From: UBA1422 sp963676385
GTDB lineage: Bacteria; Bacillota; Clostridia; Peptostreptococcales; Anaerovoracaceae
Assembly (NCBI GenBank): GCA_963676385.2
Contig: CAXXMM010000001.1
Location: 1 to 37,597, forward strand
Length of the DNA: 37,597 nucleotides
Reading direction: 5' to 3'
Shown one piece after another: positions 8,626 through 15,320 of the stretch; the stretch's first letter is position 1; each line of letters starts with the position of its first letter. The translations under genes were made by a program, and so were the position numbers. The notes under the pieces are model-generated. The model made no database searches. It was not told the DNA's origin and saw nothing but the letters and a program-made list of their open reading frames with translations.

Positions 8626-8680
8626 CTATTTTATCCACGTGATTGTTTCCTTGTTACTTTATCCACGTGGTGGCTTCCTT
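8626..8680 (-). repeat. Duplicated fabK 3' end (28-bp tandem repeat)
   Basis: The last nine codons of fabK (8654-8680, KEATTWIK plus stop) are repeated immediately downstream at 8626-8652, where the same frame would read KETITWIK plus stop. The period is 28 bp. Because translation ends in the first copy, the second is untranslated spacer before fabD. Confidence 0.8.
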
Positions 8681-9601
8681 TAATAGTTTTTCTGCTTCTC
8701 CAAACATTTCTTCAATGATTTCCCGGGAAGTCTGCTCTTTGTTGACCAGCCCGGCGATTTGTCCGGCCATGAAGCAGCCTTGTTTTTCGTCTCCGTCTAC
8801 CACGGCAACCCGCAAGGCACCTTCTCCGAATTTTTCCAATTCTTCATTTGTAACGGTAGGGTCGTATTCTTTAGAAAAAAACTCTTTGGAAAATGCATTC
8901 TTCAACGATCGAACCGGGTGGCCCAGCCGTTTTCCTGTGGCAATGGTACTGATGTCCTTGGCTTGCAACACCATTTCCTTATAGGTGGGATGAATATTGC
9001 ATTCTTTTGAAACCAGAAAACGAGTGCCTACTTGCACTCCTACGGCGCCCAACATCAGTGCGGCTGCAATACCTCGACCGTCTCCAATTCCTCCTGCAGC
9101 AATCACTGGAATGCTCACCGTATCCGCCACTTGAGGCACCAGCGCCATGGTTGTTACATCTCCCACATGGCCTCCGCTTTCTCCCCCCTCTGCAATCACT
9201 GCAGCAGCACCGCTTCGCTGAAAAAGTTTGGCAAAAGCAGTGGAAGGAACTACGGGAATTACTTTGATTCCCGCAGCCAGCCAGGCGTTCATGTACTTCC
9301 CCGGATTGCCGGCACCGGTAGTGACCACCGGAACCTTTTCCTGGGCAACAATACTGGCCACTTCTTCAACAAAAGGGCTTAATAGCATGACATTTACGCC
9401 AAAAGGTTTATCGGTTAAAGCCTTCACCTTTTGTATTTCTGTTCTTACATAGTCTGCCGGTGCATTGCCCGCAGCAATAATTCCCAGACCCCCTGCATTA
9501 GAAACCGAGGCAGCCAACGTGGCGTCGGCTACCCAGGCCATTCCTCCTTGCAGGATGGGAACTTCAATTCCCAGCAGCTGACAAAGTGGTGTTTTAATCA
9601 T
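8654..9601 (-). CDS. fabK: Enoyl-ACP reductase II FabK (FMN-dependent)
   Basis: Catalyses the last step of each elongation cycle, reducing trans-2-enoyl-ACP with NAD(P)H through FMN. It is a TIM-barrel enzyme related to nitronate monooxygenase. Visible motifs: ILQGGMAWV near the N-terminus, GGLGIIAAG, AEGGESGGHVGD (FMN-contacting histidine), AAGGIGDGRG and GTRFLVSKEC. The 315-residue length is normal. Position between acpP and fabD matches the streptococcal/clostridial fab order and separates it from nitronate monooxygenases. FabK members are typically insensitive to triclosan. The ATG overlaps the acpP stop by one base (TAATG). No other enoyl reductase occurs in the cluster, so this is probably the main one. 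Its 3' end is tandemly duplicated. Confidence 0.93.
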   Translation of the reverse strand: MIKTPLCQLLGIEVPILQGGMAWVADATLAASVSNAGGLGIIAAGNAPADYVRTEIQKVKALTDKPFGVNVMLLSPFVEEVASIVAQEKVPVVTTGAGNPGKYMNAWLAAGIKVIPVVPSTAFAKLFQRSGAAAVIAEGGESGGHVGDVTTMALVPQVADTVSIPVIAAGGIGDGRGIAAALMLGAVGVQVGTRFLVSKECNIHPTYKEMVLQAKDISTIATGKRLGHPVRSLKNAFSKEFFSKEYDPTVTNEELEKFGEGALRVAVVDGDEKQGCFMAGQIAGLVNKEQTSREIIEEMFGEAEKLLKEATTWIK

Positions 9602-9819
9602 TAGGATGCCTTCTCAATAATGTTGACCAAATCGCCAACGGTTTTGATGTTTTCGCTCATTTCAATGTTTACGTTGAATTCGTCTTCAATTTTCATGGCC
9701 AGCTCTACAATGTCCAAAGAGTCCATTTCCAATTCCTCAAAGGTGGTGTCTGCGGTGATGGTCAATTCGTTTTTTCCTGTATACTCTTTTAGAGTTGCTG
9801 TAATTCTTTCTAATAACAT
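9601..9819 (-). CDS. acpP: Acyl carrier protein
   Basis: Small acidic carrier of growing acyl chains. The 72-residue protein contains the phosphopantetheine attachment motif EMDSLDIVELAM, with Ser34 as the modified residue, and the typical acidic helices before and after (MKIEDEFNVNIEMSE). GGAGGTAACAAT precedes the ATG. The stop codon shares a base with the fabK start. Length is slightly shorter than the usual 75-80 residues but complete. Confidence 0.95.
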   Translation of the reverse strand: MLLERITATLKEYTGKNELTITADTTFEELEMDSLDIVELAMKIEDEFNVNIEMSENIKTVGDLVNIIEKAS

Positions 9820-9892
9820 ATTGTTACCTCCGTGATTCTATTTCAGTTAATATTCTTGGCTCAAAGATGTTGATCCATATATATGAAGGGGA

Positions 9893-10849
9893 TTACTCCC
9901 ACACCATAACGCAACTTCCCGCTGTCATGCCTGCACCAAAGGCGGACATGAACAGGGTGTCTCCTTTTTTGATTTTTCCTGCTTCCAACAGTTCGTCCAG
10001 CAAAACCGGAATGGTAGCCGAAGACATGTTTCCGGTATGATGAATGTTGGAGGGGAATTTGGATTCCGGCTCTTTTAGCCGATCTTGGGCTGTGGTCAAA
10101 ATTCGCTTGTTGGCTTGATGAAGTAGGTAATAGTCAATGTCATCTTTGGTAATACCCAAAGCATTCACTGCATTCTTTACTTCTCGCTCAATCATGGTTA
10201 CTGCAAACTTAAAGACTTCCTGCCCATCCATGTGCAAATAACTTTCCCTTACCTGTTTGTGATAAAAGGGGCTGTTCCCCGTCTTTCCCTCAAGATAAAG
10301 GTGGGAAATGTTGGGTTCTGCAAGGATTTTTATATATTTTAAGGCATTCCCGGCGGTGACAATACAGGCACCGGCACCGTCCCCAAAAAGGACACAGGTG
10401 TTTCGGTCCGTCCAGTCAATATGTTTGGACATCATTTCCGCAGAAACAATCAGCACGTTTTTTGCCCGCCCGGTGCTAATATATGCATCGGCTATATCCA
10501 GAGCATAAGTAAACCCAGCACATGCTGCATTTAGGTCCATTGCCGGGCAGATGATGCCCAGACGCAAAGACACTGCACAGGATAGGGAAGGAGTGGTGTA
10601 GTCTCCGGAAATCGTAGAGGACAAAACAAGATCAATCTCTTTTGGATCCATGTTGGCCTTATCCAAGGCTTTTCCTGCTGCTTCCGTCGCCAAATCTGTC
10701 AATGTTTCATCGGTGCTGACATGGCGACTTGCAATCCCGGTGCGGGATTTAATCCATTCATCACTGGTATCTACCATTTTGGCCAACTCTTGGTTGGTCA
10801 ATGTTTTTTTTGGAAGGCCTCTTCCGGTTGCCACTATTTTGATACTCAT
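9893..10849 (-). CDS. fabH: 3-oxoacyl-ACP synthase III FabH
   Basis: Initiating condensing enzyme: joins an acyl-CoA primer with malonyl-ACP. The 318-residue protein has the triad Cys110 (DLNAACAGFTYAL), His244 (LLHQANKRI) and Asn274 (HHTGNMSSAT), and the C-terminal SAFGAGMTAGSCVM. DEWIKSRTGI near residue 30 is typical. A weak GGCAGGAAAAA site precedes the ATG. It lies 45 bp after the regulator gene and 73 bp before acpP. Primer preference (acetyl versus branched) cannot be read from the sequence. Confidence 0.95.
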   Translation of the reverse strand: MSIKIVATGRGLPKKTLTNQELAKMVDTSDEWIKSRTGIASRHVSTDETLTDLATEAAGKALDKANMDPKEIDLVLSSTISGDYTTPSLSCAVSLRLGIICPAMDLNAACAGFTYALDIADAYISTGRAKNVLIVSAEMMSKHIDWTDRNTCVLFGDGAGACIVTAGNALKYIKILAEPNISHLYLEGKTGNSPFYHKQVRESYLHMDGQEVFKFAVTMIEREVKNAVNALGITKDDIDYYLLHQANKRILTTAQDRLKEPESKFPSNIHHTGNMSSATIPVLLDELLEAGKIKKGDTLFMSAFGAGMTAGSCVMVWE

Positions 10850-10894
10850 TTTTCCTGCCTTGTCCTCAGAAGGCCTACCGCCTGCTGATGCGCT

Positions 10895-11347
10895 TTACTC
10901 TTGTTTTGTTTTTTTTCTGAAAAACTCACTTAACTTTTTCACTGCCCGAAGCAATTCATCTTGCTCGCTTGGCAAAAATTCCTTGCTGACATTCCGAACC
11001 ATAATCGCATGAAAAAGTTCATGGGTACGGTTTGCTTTGGTTCCCAGCTCCGTCAAGCTGATAATGGCTTTTCGCCCGTCCTCGGCGCAAGCATCTTTTG
11101 CCACATATCCTTTGCCTGCAAGTTTCTTTATGGCAACCGTTGCCGTGGGCATGGTCACTCCCAAAATCCCTGCAATGGCGCTGACTGAAGCTTTGCCTCC
11201 TTGTTTGCCTATGGCCTCCAGCAAATGGGCTTCGCTGACGGTAAGGGGATTGTCGGAAAACCGTTTTAGATAGGTTTCCTCAAACTTCATAATACTGTTG
11301 AACGTATCAACCAAAAGTTCGTTCAGATTTGCTTCAAAATCATTCAT
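10895..11347 (-). CDS. fabT: MarR-family repressor of fatty-acid synthesis (FabT-like)
   Basis: A 150-residue winged-helix protein: SEAHLLEAIGKQGGKASVSAIAGILGVTMPTATVAIKKLAGKGYV is a MarR DNA-binding domain, with the wing at EDGRKAIISLTELG. As first gene of the fab operon it matches FabT, which in streptococci and relatives represses fab genes with acyl-ACP as co-repressor. I set the start at MNDFEANL (11347). A GGAGG lies about 20 bases upstream, with a small inverted repeat (TGCCC...GGGCA) between that could bring the site closer. The frame is open up to an ATG at 11461, but that part looks like leader. A perfect palindrome under the promoter is the likely operator. Confidence 0.85.
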   Translation of the reverse strand: MNDFEANLNELLVDTFNSIMKFEETYLKRFSDNPLTVSEAHLLEAIGKQGGKASVSAIAGILGVTMPTATVAIKKLAGKGYVAKDACAEDGRKAIISLTELGTKANRTHELFHAIMVRNVSKEFLPSEQDELLRAVKKLSEFFRKKTKQE

Positions 11348-11487
11348 TTTTTTCTGCCCGATTGGGCACCTCCAATGTTCGTTACAACTCAAAACTTCTT
11401 CGTGGATAAGGCTGCCTTTAACCTGCTGGCCTTGGCCTTGGCAGGCATTACCATGGGGCAATGTGGGAGCGGGACAGGGTAGCCTTT

Positions 11488-11508
11488 TTAGTTAGTTTGT
11501 CTAACTAA
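11488..11508 (-). promoter_or_regulatory. Candidate FabT/MarR operator of the fab operon
   Basis: Perfect 8-bp inverted repeat TTAGTTAG-(5)-CTAACTAA, 14 bp downstream of the -10 box, so it covers about +7 to +27 of the transcript. A dimeric MarR protein bound here would block transcription; the first gene of the operon encodes one. Confidence 0.7.
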
Positions 11509-11521
11509 TTCCACTTGCGTC

Positions 11522-11550
11522 ATATTACCACAGACGAAAACAGATGTCAA
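11522..11550 (-). promoter_or_regulatory. Sigma-A promoter of the fab operon
   Basis: Minus strand: perfect -35 TTGACA (11545-11550), 17-base spacer, -10 TAATAT (11522-11527). Predicted start near 11515, leaving a leader of about 170 bases before fabT. Confidence 0.85.
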
Positions 11551-11581
11551 TGGGCGTAATTCACTGATGGGAATATGATTT

Positions 11582-12033
11582 TTGAATATACTATGGGTTT
11601 TGGTCACAAATCTAAAAAAACGTCAGTTTTCCCAGCATTTTTGTACAGATTTTTTTGTTTCTTTGCAAAAAATAAGGAAATTTGGAGTGGAAACATGTTC
11701 AGGCAAAGATTGCAACGGGATGTTCGGTAGAAAATCAGTAGAAGAATGTTCGGGAGGCAGATAAGTCATGGGCTACTCGAGGCTAGCAAAAGGGAGCACC
11801 AAGATTAATAAAGAGAACACCAAGTGCCAGGATTAAAAAAGTAAAGTGGCCAAGCATCAGAGTTATAAAGGGATTGCTAAGCGCCTTAATGAAAATGCCG
11901 GGTTGGAAAAACAATTAGAAAAACAATTAGAAAAACAATTGGAAATCAAAATAATGAGATTACAAAATTCTCCTTCTATTTTTTCAATGCCACCGGAAAT
12001 TCCACATATTTCAGGGATTCTTTTATTTTACCG
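11582..12033. other. Intergenic DNA with GTACAGATTTT repeat copy B and a 12-bp tandem repeat
   Basis: Around 11600-11680 the sequence GCATTTTTGTACAGATTTTTTT matches words of the hairpin cluster at 4705-4847, with a partly complementary CACAAATCTAAAAAAAC upstream. At 11906-11941 a 12-bp unit (GAAAAACAATTA) is repeated three times. A 63-codon frame over this repeat has no ribosome binding site and was not called. Nothing else was recognised. Confidence 0.5.
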
Positions 12034-12062
12034 TTGACACCTTCCCAATTGTTTTGTATAAT
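12034..12062 (+). promoter_or_regulatory. Fully consensus sigma-A promoter of the arg operon
   Basis: TTGACA (12034-12039), 17-base spacer, TATAAT (12057-12062). Both hexamers are perfect. Predicted start near 12069, about 95 bases before argC. Confidence 0.9.
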
Positions 12063-12074
12063 CATACGAAATAA

Positions 12075-12087
12075 TGAATAATATTCA
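12075..12087 (+). promoter_or_regulatory. Candidate ARG box (ArgR/AhrC operator)
   Basis: TGAATA-A-TATTCA is symmetrical and resembles the ARG-box core TGAAT-(AT-rich)-ATTCA, one base shorter in the centre. It lies at about +6 to +18 of the predicted argC transcript, suited for repression by arginine. No argR gene is in the window. Confidence 0.6.
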
Positions 12088-12163
12088 GCCGTCTAGGCTG
12101 CTTTTCACTTCAAATATTTACTCATATTACTCTTATAACACATGTACACATAAAGGAACAAAA

Positions 12164-13255
12164 ATGATTCGTGTTGGCATTATCGGCGCCACTGGCTATG
12201 TGGCGGAAGAGTTATTTCGAATACTACTGCAACATCCCAGCGCTCAGGTGGTGGAAATGGTTTCATCCAGCCATCACGGCCAACGTTTAGATGAAGTGTT
12301 TCCTTCCTTTAAAGGGTTTACCTCTTTGGTTCTCTCCTCCTATGACCAGTTAAGATTGGCAGAACGTTGCGATGTGGTTTTTCTGGCATTGCCCCACGGC
12401 AAAAGCGCACCCTTTGCTGAAGCTCTTTTAGCACAAGGTCTAAAAGTCATCGACCTTTCTGCGGACTTTCGATATCAAAGCAAAACTCGTTATGAAAACA
12501 CCTACCGGGTGACCCATTGTTGTCCGGAGCTGTTGAACCATGCAGTGTACGGTTTATGTGAAATTTATGAGGATTGGATTGCCAAGGCATCCTTGGTGGC
12601 CAATCCGGGTTGCTATACCACTTGTTCTCTGCTGCCTTTGATTCCCTTGGTGGAGTCAGGTTTCATTCAGCCCCAAAGCATTATTATTGATGCCAAGTCA
12701 GGGATTAGTGGGGCAGGAAATCACCCGAATCCGGCAAATCAGTTTGCCATGGTATCCGGAAATTTTAAGGCCTACGGGGTAGGGACCCACCGGCACACAA
12801 CGGAAATCGAAGAGCAGTTGGGACTTCACCTGCCCAAGGAATTAGAAAGAACCGGGCTTGGAGAAGAAGACAAGGTGCGGGTTTCTTTCACGCCCCATCT
12901 TTTACCGGTAAAGCGAGGGATTTTGGCGACCATTTATGCATCACCTTTTGATGCAAGCCATGGGTTCGGCGCCGAGGCCGAAGCCGAAATCGCAGAGATC
13001 TATAGAGCCTATTACAGCGGCAAGCCTTTTATTCACATCAATCCTCCCGGGGAAATGCCGGAGTTAAGCCACGTGGTTGGTTCCAACGGTTTTCATCTGG
13101 GATTTGTCGTGGATCGGCGAGTCAATCGGCTGGTCATTACATCGGTAATAGACAATTTGATTAAAGGGGCGGCCGGGCAGGCCATCCAAAACATGAATTT
13201 ACTTTATCATTTGGATCAAACCACCGGGCTTCGATTTCCCGCATGGTACCTGTAG
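12164..13255 (+). CDS. argC: N-acetyl-gamma-glutamyl-phosphate reductase
   Basis: Third step of arginine synthesis: NADPH-dependent reduction of N-acetylglutamyl phosphate to the semialdehyde. 363 residues with the Rossmann loop GIIGATGYVAEEL at the N-terminus, catalytic Cys150 in VANPGCYTTCSLLPL, KSGISGAG, and the conserved histidine in GVGTHRHTTEIEEQL. I chose the start at MIRVGIIGATG because AAAGGAAC stands just before it and the family begins there; the frame extends 30 codons upstream across the ARG-box region. It is slightly longer than the common 345 residues, with an extra segment after EEQLGLHLPKELERTGLG. First gene of argC-argB-GNAT, 23 bp before argB. Confidence 0.95.
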   Translation: MIRVGIIGATGYVAEELFRILLQHPSAQVVEMVSSSHHGQRLDEVFPSFKGFTSLVLSSYDQLRLAERCDVVFLALPHGKSAPFAEALLAQGLKVIDLSADFRYQSKTRYENTYRVTHCCPELLNHAVYGLCEIYEDWIAKASLVANPGCYTTCSLLPLIPLVESGFIQPQSIIIDAKSGISGAGNHPNPANQFAMVSGNFKAYGVGTHRHTTEIEEQLGLHLPKELERTGLGEEDKVRVSFTPHLLPVKRGILATIYASPFDASHGFGAEAEAEIAEIYRAYYSGKPFIHINPPGEMPELSHVVGSNGFHLGFVVDRRVNRLVITSVIDNLIKGAAGQAIQNMNLLYHLDQTTGLRFPAWYL

Positions 13256-13278
13256 ATACATTAACTTGGAGGACAAAA

Positions 13279-14142
13279 ATGAAAAAACTAGTCGAAAGGG
13301 CTGAGCTATTAATGGAAGCCCTTCCATATATTCAACTATTTAAAAACAAAACCATCGTGGTGAAATATGGCGGTTCTGCCATGGGCGACGACGACACGGT
13401 GGAATCCATATTGCTGGATATTACCTTGCTGAAATACGTGGGGATGCATCCCATTGTGGTTCACGGCGGGGGTGCTGCAGTCAACGATATGCTGGGGAAA
13501 CTAAATGTGGAATCCAAATTTTACAAGGGTCTTCGGGTTACAGACGACAACACTATTGATGTGGCCGCCATGGTATTAATTGGACAGGTAAACACAAACC
13601 TGGTTGCCATGCTTAACAGAATGGGTGCTATGGCCATTGGCCTTTCCGGTCTTTCCGCCAAACTAATCGAGGCTGAAAAAACACCTTTGCTGGACGGGGT
13701 AGATTTGGGAAATGTGGGCAAGGTGACAAACATCAACGTGAAATTACTGGAATCTATGATGAAGTTGGATTATATTCCGGTCATTGCCCCTATTGGTATT
13801 GGCCCCGATGGGGAAAAATATAACATTAACGCCGACACTGCCGCAGGAGAAGTGGCCGCCGCACTAAAGGCCGAAAAGATTGTATTTATGACCGACGTTG
13901 ACGGAATTCAAACCAACCCAAAAAACCCAAAAACCCTGCTAAATCGATTTTCCGCATCACAGGGTCAGGAGCTGATTGAAAAAGGCGTGGTGGAAGGTGG
14001 AATGCTTCCCAAGCTTCAGGCTTGCCTTCGTGCAGTAGAAAGCGGAGTGGACAGAGCCCACATCATCAACGGTAAAATCGCCCATTCTCTGCTTTTGGAA
14101 GTTTTCACCGATACCGGTATCGGCACCATGGTGACCAAATAA
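13279..14142 (+). CDS. argB: Acetylglutamate kinase
   Basis: Second step of arginine synthesis: phosphorylates N-acetylglutamate with ATP. 287 residues with the phosphate-binding KYGGSAMGDD near residue 32, VVHGGGAAVNDM (glycine-rich substrate loop), NINADTAAGEVAAAL and FMTDVDGI (nucleotide site). The start at 13279 follows TTGGAGGAC; the frame is open 12 codons further. Family knowledge: hexameric forms with an extra N-terminal helix, like MKKLVERAELLMEALPYIQ here, are usually feedback-inhibited by arginine; forms without it are not. So feedback control is likely but not proven. The stop overlaps the next ATG (TAATG). Confidence 0.95.
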   Translation: MKKLVERAELLMEALPYIQLFKNKTIVVKYGGSAMGDDDTVESILLDITLLKYVGMHPIVVHGGGAAVNDMLGKLNVESKFYKGLRVTDDNTIDVAAMVLIGQVNTNLVAMLNRMGAMAIGLSGLSAKLIEAEKTPLLDGVDLGNVGKVTNINVKLLESMMKLDYIPVIAPIGIGPDGEKYNINADTAAGEVAAALKAEKIVFMTDVDGIQTNPKNPKTLLNRFSASQGQELIEKGVVEGGMLPKLQACLRAVESGVDRAHIINGKIAHSLLLEVFTDTGIGTMVTK

Positions 14143-14615
14143 TGAGCATTTCCATTCGAGCAGCAAAAAAAAAGGATGCCGACAACATCGAACACATCCT
14201 CAAAACAGCCTTTTCCGATTACCACCTTTTGGTTGAGGTGGAAGAGCCGGCCAAGGCCACCTTGGAATCGGCGGAAGATATTATTTTGTCCATGGAAAGC
14301 AACACAGTATTTGTTGCCCTATATAATCACTTGAAGTGCGTGGGCACCATTCGGCTCCGTATGCTGGATGAAAACACCGGTTACATCAGTCGGTTTGCTG
14401 TGCTCCCCCATTGGCAGCAGTCTGGCGCAGGAAAACAATTGCTTCTCACTGCGGAGGACTGGTTTCGAGAAAGAGGCGCATCCTTTGTGACTTTGCAAAC
14501 TGCCATGAGCATGACCCCTTTGGTCAATTACTACTTATCTGCCGGATTTCGTCTTGCCTCTGTCTCCGATGAAAAAGGCTATCAGCGAGGAAAGTTTGTG
14601 AAGCCTCTAATATAA
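14142..14615 (+). CDS. GNAT-family N-acetyltransferase, possible short N-acetylglutamate synthase
   Basis: A 157-residue single-domain GNAT protein. The acetyl-CoA site motif is in ISRFAVLPHWQQSGAGKQLL (about residues 85-104), and the C-terminal YYLSAGF is typical. Its ATG shares one base with the argB stop, so the genes are almost certainly co-transcribed and translationally coupled. The operon has argC and argB but no argJ or argA, so an enzyme that makes N-acetylglutamate is missing. Short GNAT proteins fill that role in some bacteria, for example the actinobacterial short ArgA type. That assignment is inference from context; the motif alone does not reveal the acceptor. The gene is followed by tandem repeats and a strong terminator. 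Confidence 0.75.
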   Translation: MSISIRAAKKKDADNIEHILKTAFSDYHLLVEVEEPAKATLESAEDIILSMESNTVFVALYNHLKCVGTIRLRMLDENTGYISRFAVLPHWQQSGAGKQLLLTAEDWFRERGASFVTLQTAMSMTPLVNYYLSAGFRLASVSDEKGYQRGKFVKPLI

Positions 14616-14626
14616 GGGGGTTTTAC

Positions 14627-14720
14627 CAGCAGAGAAGGCTGGACAACGGCCGATTAAACAGATTGGATCAGCGGAGAAGGCTGGACGACGGCCGATTAAA
14701 CAGATTGAATCAGCGGAGAA
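14627..14720. repeat. 42-bp tandem repeat (2.2 copies) after the arg operon
   Basis: Units 14627-14668 and 14669-14710 differ at only three positions, followed by a partial third unit of 10 bp. The unit contains CAGCGGAGAAGGCTGG and CGGCCGATTAAACAGATTG. It lies in the untranslated 3' region of the arg operon. There is no spacer pattern, so this is not CRISPR. Confidence 0.8.
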
Positions 14721-14829
14721 TTTTCGATTTATAATTGACTTGGCCCTTGGGCTTTCATTCCATCATATTTATGTATATTAATCTTACTCATATTTATTCC
14801 TCGGCATCTATGTTGTGCATGTATAACTC

Positions 14830-14858
14830 AAAACAGACCCCTGATTGGGGTCTGTTTT
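14830..14858 (+). terminator. Rho-independent terminator of the arg operon
   Basis: Perfect 12-bp inverted repeat AAAACAGACCCC / GGGGTCTGTTTT around a 5-base loop. T-rich on both strands, so it probably works in both directions. Confidence 0.85.
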
Positions 14859-14909
14859 GGTTATGAGCAAGTATTATGGCAAGTATGATTCTAAATTTAA
14901 TGCCATTTG

Positions 14910-14973
14910 AAAAAAAATCTGTAACTTTTCTGGCAGAATTTGGTAAAATTGGCAAAAAAGTAAAGATTTTTTT
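14910..14973. repeat. GTACAGATTTT-type hairpin element, copy C
   Basis: Left arm 14910-14929 (AAAAAAAATCTGTAACTTTT) pairs imperfectly with right arm 14954-14973 (AAAAAAGTAAAGATTTTTTT). Layout and sequence resemble the hairpin at 4708-4752: same AAATCTGTA...CTTTT left arm, similar loop size class, similar position in an intergenic region. Confidence 0.55.
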
Positions 14974-15176
14974 GGGTTTCCGCATTTTTTTAGCAAAAAC
15001 TGTGCACATTTATTGATTTTTGTGCAAAACTATTCGAAAATTACCATTTCAGTAAATATTTTTTCGATTTTTGCCTATTATTTAGCACTTTTCCCAATTG
15101 CCGAAGCAGTGGAGCCCCAATTACCGGAACTGTGCGGCAGTCGCGACTTTTCAGAGGCTAGGCTGGGTCGCGCTGC

Positions 15177-15248
15177 GGGGCCGCGTCGCCAGGTTGGATT
15201 GAGGCGCGGGGTGGGGCCGCGTCGCCGGATTGGATTGAGGCGCGAGGC
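15177..15248. repeat. GC-rich 36-bp tandem repeat
   Basis: Units 15177-15212 and 15213-15248 share GGGGCCGCGTCGCC...TTGGATTGAGGCGCG. The block is much more GC-rich than its surroundings, where the immediate left flank is A/T-rich. It lies just beyond the stop of the desulfurase-like gene and may reflect replication slippage or foreign DNA. From 14974 to 15320 no gene was recognised. Confidence 0.7.
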
Positions 15249-15320
15249 AACCGCCGCTCAATGGCGCCGCAGCGCTATTGGGCAGTCGCTATCGGGCGGC
15301 TGCGATTGGGTAGCAGCGTC

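Noticed and set aside
11348..11461. N-terminal extension of the FabT-like protein from the ATG at 11461
   Set aside because: No ribosome site, composition unlike MarR proteins, and the family begins near residue 39 of that frame. It is more likely the mRNA leader.
11846..12037. 63-codon frame with KQLEKQLEKQLE
   Set aside because: The Lys/Gln/Leu repeat comes from a 12-bp DNA tandem repeat. There is no ribosome site, and the frame runs into the arg promoter.
14627..14720. Direct repeats considered as a CRISPR array
   Set aside because: Units are contiguous with no unique spacers, and no cas gene is present in the window.
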